From contig NZ_KK073872.1 of the NCBI RefSeq assembly GCF_000585335.1, positions 316,001 through 380,000 on the forward strand: a DNA stretch of 64,000 bases, read 5' to 3'. Positions within the stretch are counted from its first letter, which is position 1; each line of letters begins with the position of its first letter. Source of the stretch: Cloacibacillus evryensis DSM 19522 (GTDB taxonomy: Bacteria > Synergistota > Synergistia > Synergistales > Synergistaceae). The position numbers and the translations under genes are program-made. The notes beneath the pieces were generated by a model. That model had not been told where the DNA came from. It did no database searches and saw only the letters and a list, made by a program, of their open reading frames with translations. Shown one piece after another: positions 1-8,520 of this stretch.

Positions 1-754
1 CCGGTCCCTGTTTCTTAAATAGTTCGAGCTGGTCGAGGTAATCCCTGTCCGGCAGCGAATAGGAGACGCGTATCGGGTCCATCTGCACGATCGAGGCGAG
101 CGCCCCGCTCTGCGGCGTGACATAATTGCCCTTTGTGAAGGCTGCGGCCCCGATCTTTCCCGTGATCGGCGAGGTGATGCGGCAATAGCCGAGATCTATC
201 TCCGCGAGGCGCAGTGAGGCCTTGGCCTGCGAGAGGGCGGCCCTTCCCTGAAGAAGATTGCTCTCCGCCGTGTCCCTGTCCGCCGCCGAGACCGCGCGCG
301 CATCCGCCGCCGTTACGCGGGCGTGATACTTCTCCGCCTCCGCAAGCGTCGCCCTCGCCCGTTCGAGCTCCGCGCGGCGCAGCTCCACCGTCGCCTGATA
401 GGGCGCCGGCTCTATCTGAAAGAGCAGGTCACCGGCGCGTACGAGGGCGCCCTCTTTGAAGCAGACCTTCGCGATCTCTCCGGATATCTGCGGCTTTACC
501 TGAACATACTGGATCGCCTCCACACGTCCCACGTACTCGGAAGGCTGGGAGGAGACATCCGCCGTCCCGACGGATGTGACCGTTACAAGCGGCTCCCCCG
601 CCGGAGCCTGCCCCCCGGCGGTCGTTTCTTTCGCCGCTATTTTGCAGCCACAGGCCGCCGCCGCGACCACCGCCGCGACGAGCGCGATCTTGATCCAGGC
701 GGATCGCGGCCTGCCGGTCAATTCAAAATTCTTTTTGTCACCCGCGTTTTGCAT
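1..754 (-). CDS. RND efflux periplasmic adaptor (MFP/HlyD family), C-terminus beyond window
   Basis: Reading leftwards from ATG at 754, the frame stays open to the window edge, giving about 251 residues. The product starts with a short basic segment, a hydrophobic stretch and a Cys (AAACGCK), so it could be a lipoprotein or a membrane-anchored adaptor. It then shows the adaptor core: SQPSEYVGRVEAIQ, VQVKPQISGEIAKV, a coiled-coil hairpin rich in Ala/Glu, and GYCRITSPITGKIG. It is closely related to the complete adaptor at 11662-12927, sharing DRDYLDQLELFKK. MFP proteins bridge an inner-membrane RND pump and an outer-membrane TolC channel in the periplasm. The TetR gene just upstream (829-1461) reads the same way with a 74-bp gap, so they probably form one unit. 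The pump gene would lie outside the window. Confidence 0.9.
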   Translation of the reverse strand, partial: MQNAGDKKNFELTGRPRSAWIKIALVAAVVAAAACGCKIAAKETTAGGQAPAGEPLVTVTSVGTADVSSQPSEYVGRVEAIQYVQVKPQISGEIAKVCFKEGALVRAGDLLFQIEPAPYQATVELRRAELERARATLAEAEKYHARVTAADARAVSAADRDTAESNLLQGRAALSQAKASLRLAEIDLGYCRITSPITGKIGAAAFTKGNYVTPQSGALASIVQMDPIRVSYSLPDRDYLDQLELFKKQGP

Positions 755-828
755 TTTTCTACCTTCTCTTCCATATATATTTTATAAACGCTGTCTGGCC
801 CCGCAAAAACAGAACGGCCCGGATCGCC

Positions 829-1461
829 TCACAGAGCGCGCCGGCCTCCGCAGGCGCTTAGTTCTCTGTCAAAGGCGTCGAAGAGGATGTCCGTGTATTC
901 GGGGAATTCACCCGGCAGTTTGCCGCATAGCTGTATCGCGTAAAGCCCATGAAAGATGGAGCTGATCAGCAGAGCGACCTTACCGGCGGAGACGTCCTTT
1001 CTGATCTTTCCCTCCCTCTGCCCTCTGGCGATAAGCCTCTCCGCCATCTGCCTGTCGCGTTCCATGGAATCCGAAACGAGCTGCCGCACCTGTGTCTGTA
1101 CCTCCTCCGGCCATTCATAGCGCCGTCTCAGCATCATCCCGTGGATCTTTTTGTATCTCGCGTCCTCAAACAGCCTTGCGAGCGCTCTCTTGTAATAGCC
1201 GCGCAGGGCGTCGCCGCAGTCCCGCTCTTCAAAAAGGCCGAGGAAGGCCTCCCCGTCCTCGCGGCAGGTCGACTTCACCAGCTGGATCAAAAGGTCGTTC
1301 TTATTTTTGAAGTGCCAATAAAGGGCTCCCTTTGAAAGCCCGGCGTTCTGGGCGATCTCCAGGAGCGACGTGCTGGCGAAGTTTTTAACGCTGAAAATGT
1401 CGAGCGCCGATTCGAGAATACGCGCTTTGGTCTCAAGCGCCTCCACCTTTGTCCTTCTCAT
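829..1461 (-). CDS. TetR/AcrR family transcriptional repressor
   Basis: 210 residues. The N-terminus MRRTKVEALETKARILESA leads into a TetR helix-turn-helix with the signature KGALYWHFKNKNDLL at about residues 44-58, followed by an all-helical AcrR-type ligand domain. The ATG is preceded by a good GGAGGTG ribosome site. The gene lies directly upstream of, and co-oriented with, the truncated adaptor gene at 1-754. This repeats the TetR-adaptor order seen at 13006-13623/11662-12927, and the two TetR proteins are clear paralogs. By analogy with AcrR it probably represses its own efflux unit and is released by pump substrates. The ligand is unknown. Confidence 0.9.
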   Translation of the reverse strand: MRRTKVEALETKARILESALDIFSVKNFASTSLLEIAQNAGLSKGALYWHFKNKNDLLIQLVKSTCREDGEAFLGLFEERDCGDALRGYYKRALARLFEDARYKKIHGMMLRRRYEWPEEVQTQVRQLVSDSMERDRQMAERLIARGQREGKIRKDVSAGKVALLISSIFHGLYAIQLCGKLPGEFPEYTDILFDAFDRELSACGGRRAL

Positions 1462-1506
1462 TTTTTCACCTCCCCGCCATGCGCAAAATCGATTCTGCGG
1501 ATTATA

Positions 1507-1524
1507 ACATGCCTGTAAGTATGT
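1507..1524. promoter_or_regulatory. Possible TetR operator (imperfect dyad)
   Basis: ACATGCCT and AAGTATGT form an imperfect inverted repeat just upstream of the TetR start. The half-sites resemble the cleaner operator in front of the paralogous TetR gene at 13667-13688 (ACATACCT...AGGTATGT), although the spacing differs. Autoregulation is inferred. Confidence 0.35.
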
Positions 1525-2128
1525 AAGTCAACGCCTGTGAAGTATCGTAGGCAATATGCAAGACGATTTGAATGATTTTAAATATGTGAATAACTTTGTG
1601 TGAGACGCGTGGAAAATCATATCCCAGGCGTCTGCCCGCGGGCGGAAAATGCATAAATGCCCTTATACATTCGGGCGGCCTCTATTGCACGGGACTTAAA
1701 AATCATTTTTACCCTAAAAAAGATAACAAACAGATTGTTTTTTATCATCGAAGATAAATATATAAATGCGGGAAAACTTGTGCTTTTTAAAGGCCGGTTT
1801 TTGCGGCATCGGGTTTTTCTAGCATGTATAAGTTCTATACGTGGAATATGTTAAAAATAACTGTAATTTGCGGTTAATTAGTATTTTTATTATCGAAAAG
1901 AAAGTATGTATAATCGCGATGGGTATTAGGACCCATACAACAAACGCCCGTCCGATAATATAATTAAAAATGGTATCAGAGATATGTTCTCGCGGTATCG
2001 GGGGAAACTTGACAGAAGAAACCTTGAACTGAAAAGTTGGAGGCGGCATTAGCGGCAATAAATGAGAGGTCCTTAGGGGGCTCTCTTTTTTTTTCGCCAG
2101 CCGCGCGCCGCCATAGTATCTAGGAGGT
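1525..2128. other. 604-bp intergenic region, A+T rich, with a terminator-like hairpin at its end
   Basis: No convincing gene is present; the only frames are short and lack family features. The stretch is markedly richer in A+T than its neighbours. At 2064-2094 a GAGAG...CTCTC stem with a partly paired middle is followed by nine Ts, only about 40 bp before the TetR start at 2135. It could be the terminator of an unseen short transcript or an attenuator in the TetR leader. I found no T-box or other recognised riboswitch motif. Confidence 0.4.
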
Positions 2129-2134
2129 ATGTTT

Positions 2135-2752
2135 TTGCGCAGGACAAAAAAAGAGGCTGATGAGACGCGGCGCCAAATACTTGAAACGGCGACGGATATG
2201 TTTATAGAAAACGGATTTTCCAACACGTCGCTTACGGATATCTCCCACAAGATCGGGATGACCAAGGGCGCCGTATACTGGCATTTCAAAAATAAGGACG
2301 ACGTGCTGCTGCAGATCGTGAAGAAAAACTGTTCCCTCATCATACAGGATGCGGTAAATTCGCTGGTGGACCCGGAATCGGGCGACACGATCTTCTCGTT
2401 CTACAAAAAGGTGCTCGAACGTCCGGCCTCGGATAAGCGTTATGCAAAATTCCACAGCCTGATGCGCCAAAATCACGACTGGCCGGAGGATGTCCGACCG
2501 GCTGTTTTCGCGATATTCGACGAGACGCTGCAAACGGAGCGCAAGCTGGTGGAGAACTATATAACGAGGGCGCAGACAGACGGCATGATGCGCGCGGATA
2601 TCGAGGCCGAAAAGGTGGCGGTGGTCATCGCCTCGATCATCAACGGCCTCTGTATGCTGCAGACGAAAGAACTGCTTCCGCCGGAATTTTTAAAGTATGA
2701 CAGGCTGCTTTTTGAGTCGTTTTCGCAGACGCTCGCCTCTTTGAAGCTTTAG
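2135..2752 (+). CDS. TetR/AcrR family transcriptional repressor (TTG start)
   Basis: 205 residues if started at TTG 2135. The ATG at 2129 is only 1 base after GGAGG (2123-2127), whereas TTG 2135 is 7 bases after it. From TTG the protein begins MRRTKKEADETRRQILE, matching the N-termini of the two other TetR proteins in the window. The HTH signature KGAVYWHFKNKDDVLLQI is clear, and the rest is the helical ligand domain. It is followed by an intrinsic terminator, then by the gene for a large exported protein. Unlike the other two TetR genes it is not next to an efflux gene, so its target is not evident. Confidence 0.88.
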   Translation: MRRTKKEADETRRQILETATDMFIENGFSNTSLTDISHKIGMTKGAVYWHFKNKDDVLLQIVKKNCSLIIQDAVNSLVDPESGDTIFSFYKKVLERPASDKRYAKFHSLMRQNHDWPEDVRPAVFAIFDETLQTERKLVENYITRAQTDGMMRADIEAEKVAVVIASIINGLCMLQTKELLPPEFLKYDRLLFESFSQTLASLKL

Positions 2753-2769
2753 TGTTGAAAGGGATAAGG

Positions 2770-2805
2770 CGCGCCCCGGGCTTCTTCAGCCCCGGGGCGC
2801 GTTTT
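2770..2805 (+). terminator. Intrinsic terminator after TetR gene
   Basis: CGCGCCCCGGGCT, a TCTTC-type loop and AGCCCCGGGGCGCG form a strong G+C stem followed by TTTT, 17 bp after the TetR stop. Confidence 0.8.
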
Positions 2806-2942
2806 CATGAATACACCCGAAAAAGGGCCTTTTGCGGGTGTACCGCGATTTTCAATTCCATCATATACTGATATTGCCATCGATTTACCATAGGCATGCG
2901 GTACTGCTTTGCCTGAGTCATAATATATAAAGGAGTGATGAC

Positions 2943-5900
2943 ATGAAAATACCGTCAATAAAAAAACTGCTGGCAGTCTGTTGTCTGCTGGCCTCTGCTC
3001 TGGCATCGGCGGTCTATGTGCGCGCGGAGGACTCGACCTATTACACAGACCCTCTGGCGGGGATCTATGAACACGCCAGCGTCTCGCCCAAGCAGAGGCT
3101 CATCGTATCTTACCTCAACAAGGACGGCTCCATGCGCTCCTACGAAGTCAGCGGCAAAAACGCAACCGATCCGGGAACGGCGCCTGAAAGAGTGACGAAG
3201 CTGACAGACTTTGGCAGCCTGACGCAGAGCGACACCTGTCACGTATTTTCCTCGGCGGCGGCGCAGGGCAACATACTCTCCACAGTGCATCTGCAGGAGC
3301 CGTTCGCAGGCGCGACAGAGATTCCCAGCGTCCCGCAGGGGGTGCAGGTCAACACATACTTCGTTATGGAGAACAGGAACTCAAAGAGGACGACCACCTC
3401 GGCCTGGATAGAGATGACGAACGGCGACGGCCGTATCGGCAGGATGAAGATCACGGAATTCACGCCGGCCTACACCGTGGCGTGGCGCGGGGATACAATA
3501 CGCAGACATGATCCGCTGATAGGTTCCAACATAAACCACGACCTTATCGCCTATGACTGGAACGGCGACGGGTACAGCGATTACCTGCTCACATTCATCA
3601 CGGCCACCGACAACGACGGGCAGAACGCGAAAGTGCGCCTCGCTGTGATCGACGGCAAGGGACTCTATGAATATTTGACGGGGTCCAGCCAAACGAGGCC
3701 TTCCGTAAGATTCCTGAACGGCGAAAAAGACACTCCGTTTCTTACCGGAGACAAGAAGAACCTCGTCGGCGGAGGTTCCTTCAGAAAGCCCCCGCATAGC
3801 TGCCGCACGGCCATCGGCGACTTCGACGGCGACGGAAGGGCGGAGATCGCCGTCTACTTCACGAAGATCCGCGGAGGCAACATAACGGAGGCGCTGGACA
3901 ACCACCTCGTGGTCTATAAGCTCGACAAGAATTTCTCCGCGACGAAGATATATGAGATCGACGGAAAGCCATGCGGTCGCTGGTTTCTGCAGGGGGACAG
4001 CGTCGGGCTGGCGGCTGGCAACCTGGACGGCAATACCTCCGGAAAAGACCAGCTCATATTGCTTTACGCGCGTTCCTCTCAGAACCAGAAACACACCGCG
4101 ATCAATATGAGTATCCTCAGCTATCAAAAATACGACGCGAAAAACCCGGATAAGACCTTCAGCGCGACCGTCAGCGAAAAGGAACTGCGTGGCGGGTTCA
4201 GCCCCCTGCACAATATGACCGGCGGCGCGCGCGACACGGTCTCCCCGCTGGAGGTGCAGATCGGGGACTTCGACGCGGACGGATACAAGGAGCTGGCCTT
4301 TACCTTCGCGGACAGCGGTTCAGAAAGATGCAAGCTCACGCTCAACATCTTCAAGTGGAGTGACCCAACCGGTAATCTCGACGTCAATACGGGGACTCTC
4401 TGCGCATATAACCTGAATGATAATGGCATCGTCATGGGCACAAACGGCAACGCCCACCACTCCTTCGCGGCGGGGCGCTACAGCTACGCGGGGACCGCGG
4501 CCTCCGGCGGCGCAACCGTGATGGATCAGCTTGGAGTCGTCGCCGCGGCTTGGAGCACCTACGAGAGCCAGCAGCTATGCAGCGGCATCTTCACCTGGAA
4601 CAAGACTGACGGGCTTGACAGAAAGGCCTTCAAGATCGACCCGGATATGCACGGCGCCTATTACTGCGTACCGCGCGCGGCAGCGGCGGACATCCATAAA
4701 GAGAGCATGGTGCTCGGTACTCCGCTTGCGATCGCGGTCACGGACAGGGTGGACCTCTACTCAGCGATTCAGGCGCCTCCGCGCCACTGGGACGCGGTAA
4801 GCGCCGACGAAAGCTCAACGCTGTCCAGAGACGAAAACGGCAACGCGATCGCCGACGTCTTTTACCGGCTCTCCGGCTATTCCACGAAAATCGACACCTC
4901 CAAGAGCTCAAGCTCGATGGTGACAAAGAGCGATACGCACGAAGGCAGCGCCGGAATCACCACGGGGATGAAGGTCGGACAGTTTAATGTAAACGGATCG
5001 AAGGCGGATCCAAACTTCGCGTGGAGCCTGAGCGTTGCCAACGAACACGCAAAGACAAAGACCAGCAAAAAGAGCTTCAGCGTGGAGATGGACACCTCGG
5101 CCACGGCGGCGCTGGACGACCAGCTCTATGCCAACACCTGCGACGCCACGGTCTGGCGCTATCCGGTCATCTGGCCGGAGGATCTGCGCATGAGTGCCGT
5201 CTCGGACGATAAGGGCAATAACGTAAAGACGCAAAACTTCATCCAGTACGTAGTGCCCGAACGTGTCGGAGGGAATCTCTTCCCTGTAAGCGGGCGAAAC
5301 GCCTCATGGTACAACCCGAACCATGACAACCGCAATCTCTTCACCTATCCGCGGCAGCTGAAGCAGACGAAGGGCTACCCAGGTACGATGAAGGACGTTT
5401 GGGGAGACGAGCCGGAGGACCTCACCGGGCTGCTCCTTGCGGAACAGGACGCCGTCTACTTCGGCAACGTCGATGCGGCTTCCGCGGCCTGCTCGATAAA
5501 TACGGCCCAGCATAAAGAGGCGATGGAGAAAAACAAGCTCTCCGTCACCACAAGCGTGTATGGCGGCGGCGATATTAAGCCGAAGGCGGTACCAATATAT
5601 GTTACGATATACGCCCAGCTTGACGGAAATTACGCGTGGACACACTCCTGCACCACCACCTCTGACATCAGCAACACCAGCGGCGTCAGCATCCACTGGC
5701 CGGGGGCGGCCGGCTACGTCAGCAAGAGCGGCATCGCTCCCGAACAGCTCGGCTTCAAGGGCGACTTCGGCATCTACACGCAGGACGACGGAGTGCTCTG
5801 CGCCTCCTACGCGGTGCGTTTGCTGAAAGACGATAACTCCGGCAGCCTCCTCTGGGGCCCGTCGTCTCCCTACCGCAAAAAGGCCGACCCGGCGCTGAAC

Positions 5901-6923
5901 CTCCCCAACAGATGGTACAGCGACGGAACGAGAAACACCCTGCGCAGCGGCGGATATGTCCGCGGCCTCACCTTCGCGGTAAAAAACGAGGCCGGCGTCA
6001 AAATAGAACGGAGCTACAGCAACACCGGCACACTGCTTCCGACGAACGCCAAGATCGTCGGGAAACTGAGGGTGTTCAACCTCAGCTTTAAAGAGGCGGC
6101 GAACGTGACGCTGAAGGTGTACAGGGAGCCGACCGCCTCCGTGAGCGGCGTCGTAAGCGATCCCGATCTCAGCAGAGCCGAGCTGATAAATACGGTGAAT
6201 ATTCCATCCATCCCCGGGCGCGACAGTTATGACGAGAGCGGGTATCTCGACAACTGGACCGACAGGGAATTTGAGTTCAAGACAAGCGGGGAAGAGAAGG
6301 CCTACTGGCTCCACTTCAAGCTGGAATCCGCCGGAGAGGAACTCAGCGGCGACAATAACTACGGATATATAATGATCGCCACACAGAACGAGGGCGAAGG
6401 CACAAAAAAATTCGCAGCCGAGCTGGTAGACCCTGACAAACTGCCGGATCTCGCGCTCAGCGGCGTTACGGTCCGCGAGTGTGACGGCGATAAGCCGGGG
6501 CTCGAAACGACGCTCGCGGAACAGATTCCGCTTGCCGGCAAAAGCTTCAACGTTTCAGGGCATGCGGCCTTTACCGCCGGCCACGTGGGGACGACGAAGT
6601 GCGACATCATCCATGGCGTAACCGTCAACGTCGTGGCGGACGGCTCCGTGATAGGCTCCGATTTTGTGCCGGGCATAGAGGACGCGTACAACTTCTCGCT
6701 GAACTTTGCCATCCCCGAGGGATATAAAACGCCAAAGGAGATCAAGCTGGTCGCGCTCTCTTCACAGATCCCGTCGGCCTACGATAAGGATCCGGAAAAC
6801 AACGGCGTGATCCTCTACAGCAGCGGAGGCTCGTCCGGAGGCTGTTCGGCGGCCGGCTTCCCGGCGCTGGCGGCGCTTCTCGCGACGGCGACAATGGTTT
6901 TGCCGCGCAGGAAGGGCAGGTAG
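2943..6923 (+). CDS. Large exported FG-GAP/VCBS-repeat protein with SYNERG-CTERM-like tail
   Basis: 1326 residues starting at ATG 2943 behind AAGGAG. Residues 1-27 form a Sec signal peptide (KKLLAVCCLLASALASAVYVRA). At least four FG-GAP/VCBS calcium-loop motifs lie in the N-terminal third: DWNGDGYSDYLLTF, GDFDGDGRAEIAVYF, GNLDGNTSGKDQLILLY and GDFDADGYKELAFTF. These suggest a beta-propeller. The middle is Ser/Thr/Asn-rich without a recognised enzyme motif, and the last part looks like CARDB-type beta domains. The C-terminus has SSGGCSAAGFPALAAL, a hydrophobic stretch and RRKGR. That is the Gly/Cys + hydrophobic + basic layout of the SYNERG-CTERM sorting signal known from Synergistaceae. It is probably a surface protein; substrate or partner is unknown. 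Confidence 0.85.
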   Translation: MKIPSIKKLLAVCCLLASALASAVYVRAEDSTYYTDPLAGIYEHASVSPKQRLIVSYLNKDGSMRSYEVSGKNATDPGTAPERVTKLTDFGSLTQSDTCHVFSSAAAQGNILSTVHLQEPFAGATEIPSVPQGVQVNTYFVMENRNSKRTTTSAWIEMTNGDGRIGRMKITEFTPAYTVAWRGDTIRRHDPLIGSNINHDLIAYDWNGDGYSDYLLTFITATDNDGQNAKVRLAVIDGKGLYEYLTGSSQTRPSVRFLNGEKDTPFLTGDKKNLVGGGSFRKPPHSCRTAIGDFDGDGRAEIAVYFTKIRGGNITEALDNHLVVYKLDKNFSATKIYEIDGKPCGRWFLQGDSVGLAAGNLDGNTSGKDQLILLYARSSQNQKHTAINMSILSYQKYDAKNPDKTFSATVSEKELRGGFSPLHNMTGGARDTVSPLEVQIGDFDADGYKELAFTFADSGSERCKLTLNIFKWSDPTGNLDVNTGTLCAYNLNDNGIVMGTNGNAHHSFAAGRYSYAGTAASGGATVMDQLGVVAAAWSTYESQQLCSGIFTWNKTDGLDRKAFKIDPDMHGAYYCVPRAAAADIHKESMVLGTPLAIAVTDRVDLYSAIQAPPRHWDAVSADESSTLSRDENGNAIADVFYRLSGYSTKIDTSKSSSSMVTKSDTHEGSAGITTGMKVGQFNVNGSKADPNFAWSLSVANEHAKTKTSKKSFSVEMDTSATAALDDQLYANTCDATVWRYPVIWPEDLRMSAVSDDKGNNVKTQNFIQYVVPERVGGNLFPVSGRNASWYNPNHDNRNLFTYPRQLKQTKGYPGTMKDVWGDEPEDLTGLLLAEQDAVYFGNVDAASAACSINTAQHKEAMEKNKLSVTTSVYGGGDIKPKAVPIYVTIYAQLDGNYAWTHSCTTTSDISNTSGVSIHWPGAAGYVSKSGIAPEQLGFKGDFGIYTQDDGVLCASYAVRLLKDDNSGSLLWGPSSPYRKKADPALNLPNRWYSDGTRNTLRSGGYVRGLTFAVKNEAGVKIERSYSNTGTLLPTNAKIVGKLRVFNLSFKEAANVTLKVYREPTASVSGVVSDPDLSRAELINTVNIPSIPGRDSYDESGYLDNWTDREFEFKTSGEEKAYWLHFKLESAGEELSGDNNYGYIMIATQNEGEGTKKFAAELVDPDKLPDLALSGVTVRECDGDKPGLETTLAEQIPLAGKSFNVSGHAAFTAGHVGTTKCDIIHGVTVNVVADGSVIGSDFVPGIEDAYNFSLNFAIPEGYKTPKEIKLVALSSQIPSAYDKDPENNGVILYSSGGSSGGCSAAGFPALAALLATATMVLPRRKGR

Positions 6924-6952
6924 CCGAAGCATTTCGTTAACGTGATCGTTTT

Positions 6953-6990
6953 ACACGTAGGGCCCTCCCGCGCGGGAGGGCCCTACGTGT
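6953..6990. terminator. Perfect 38-bp palindrome between convergent genes (bidirectional terminator)
   Basis: Two 19-base arms (ACACGTAGGGCCCTCCCGC and its exact complement) meet with no spacer, between the convergent FG-GAP gene and the TolC-like gene. Position suggests a bidirectional terminator, although no long T-run follows on either side. Confidence 0.6.
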
Positions 6991-7018
6991 GCCGCCGTAT
7001 TTACGCGGCTGTTACTTT

Positions 7019-8509
7019 TTAGCTTTTTTCGCCGCTTCGGCGAGGGCCCGTTCGGCCTCTTCCATCGGCTGGCAGCCGCCGCCGAGGGCTTTGAAGAGCG
7101 CCACGGCGTTGGCCGATATCTGTCCCTGGCTGATGACGTACTCTTCCGAGAGCGACGTCAGCGAGCGCTGGGCGTTGATCGACGTTCGTGAAGTCGACGA
7201 GGCCGTTCGCGTATTTGTCGTTGGCCACGTCAAGCGCCGCCTGGGCCGCCTCGACGCCGCGCCTGAGCGATTCGCTGCGTTCGTATTCCTTCACGTTGGC
7301 GGACAGCGAGTCGCGCACCTCGCCGACGGCGGAGAGCACAGTCTGTTCGTATGACGCGAGCAGCTGCTCGGCGATCGCGCCCTGCGCTTTGATGTTGTTG
7401 CGTATCGCTCCCGCGTGGAAGATCGGCCAGCTTATCTGCGGCATGAAGCTGTAGAGCTTCGCCGGGCCTCCAAAGAGCGAGCCCCAGTTGCCGGCCTCGG
7501 TGCCGATCGAACCGGTAAGGTAGAATTTGGGCCAGAGGTCCGCCTGCGCGGATTTCTTACGCGCGAGCTGGGCGACGAGCAGCCGTTCGGCCTGGCGGAT
7601 GTCGGGACGCTGGCGGATGGCGTTCGCGGGGATGCCGAGGAATCGCGTATCGGAGATCTTCGGTATCGGCTGTTTGGCGGCCAGCTTTTCCGCAAGGGTG
7701 CCGGGCACCTCGCCCACGAGGATCGCGAGAGCGTTCATCGTCTGCTCTATTGAGGATTCGATGCTCGGTATGCCGGCCTTTGTCTGTTCCATCGTGTACT
7801 GCGCCTGCTTCAGCGCGAGCGAGTCGGAGAGGCCGGAGTCTACCTTTGACTGCTGGATGTCCACGGTGTTCTGCTGCAGGCTGAGGTTGTACCTGGCGAT
7901 CGCGAGGCGTTCCTGCAGGGTGCGCAGCGAGATATAGTTCATCGCCACCTCGGAGGCGAGGCTCGTCCAGGCGGAGTAGAGCGCCGCGTACTGCGCCTCG
8001 AGCGTCGCCCTCTGGGCCCTCACGCTGGCGCGCTGTCCGCCGAAGATGTCTATCTCCCACGAGGCGTCGATGCCGAGCTTGTAGAGGTTCGTGCTGTTGC
8101 CGGAGCCTCCCGCCTGTACCGGCGTGCGCCCGTTGCTCCAGAAATTTGTGGAATCCAGCCAGGGCAGGAGGCTGGCCTGGCTGACGCCGAGCGTGGCGCG
8201 CGCCTCCGTCACCTTGGCGCGGGCCGCCGCGAGGTCTCTGTTGCCTTTGAGCGACGCGAGGACCAGTTCAGTCATCATCGGGTCGTTGAAGACGTTCCAC
8301 CAGCTCGCGAGCCGCTCCGGCGTCAGCGCCTGCGAGACGTCCGAGGAGACGGAGGGGACGGGATATATCTGCGCGAGCGCCGTCCATTCCCCGTTCTTGA
8401 GCTGTATGTCGCGCGAGGAGGGCTGCGGCTCGGCCTTAGCCGCGAAAGCTGTGCCGGCCGTCAGCATTATCAGCGCGGATATTGTGCATATCGTAAGTTT
8501 TTTCATCAT
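7019..8509 (-). CDS. TolC/OprM-like outer-membrane efflux protein, frameshifted near the C-terminus
   Basis: About 496 residues. ATG 8509 is preferred over the GTG at 8512 because GGAGG lies 6 bases upstream. A signal peptide (LTICTISALIMLTAGTAFA) is followed by two outer-membrane efflux repeats (LASWWNVFNDPMMTELV, GIDASWEIDIFGG). It is the outer-membrane channel of the RND set encoded just upstream. After ANGLVDFTNV the frame becomes Arg/Pro-rich and unlike the family. One extra base at about 7180 would restore INAQRSLTSLSEEYVISQGQ and a normal end at 7012. So either the last 55-60 residues are scrambled in the real strain, or the assembly has a one-base error. The family core is otherwise intact. 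Confidence 0.85.
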   Translation of the reverse strand: MMKKLTICTISALIMLTAGTAFAAKAEPQPSSRDIQLKNGEWTALAQIYPVPSVSSDVSQALTPERLASWWNVFNDPMMTELVLASLKGNRDLAAARAKVTEARATLGVSQASLLPWLDSTNFWSNGRTPVQAGGSGNSTNLYKLGIDASWEIDIFGGQRASVRAQRATLEAQYAALYSAWTSLASEVAMNYISLRTLQERLAIARYNLSLQQNTVDIQQSKVDSGLSDSLALKQAQYTMEQTKAGIPSIESSIEQTMNALAILVGEVPGTLAEKLAAKQPIPKISDTRFLGIPANAIRQRPDIRQAERLLVAQLARKKSAQADLWPKFYLTGSIGTEAGNWGSLFGGPAKLYSFMPQISWPIFHAGAIRNNIKAQGAIAEQLLASYEQTVLSAVGEVRDSLSANVKEYERSESLRRGVEAAQAALDVANDKYANGLVDFTNVDQRPALADVALGRVRHQPGTDIGQRRGALQSPRRRLPADGRGRTGPRRSGEKS

Positions 8510-8520
8510 CACGCGCCTCC

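Noticed and set aside
1900-2128. T-box or other riboswitch before the TetR gene
   Set aside because: A terminator-like hairpin exists, but no T-box core or other known motif is visible and a TetR gene is an unlikely target.
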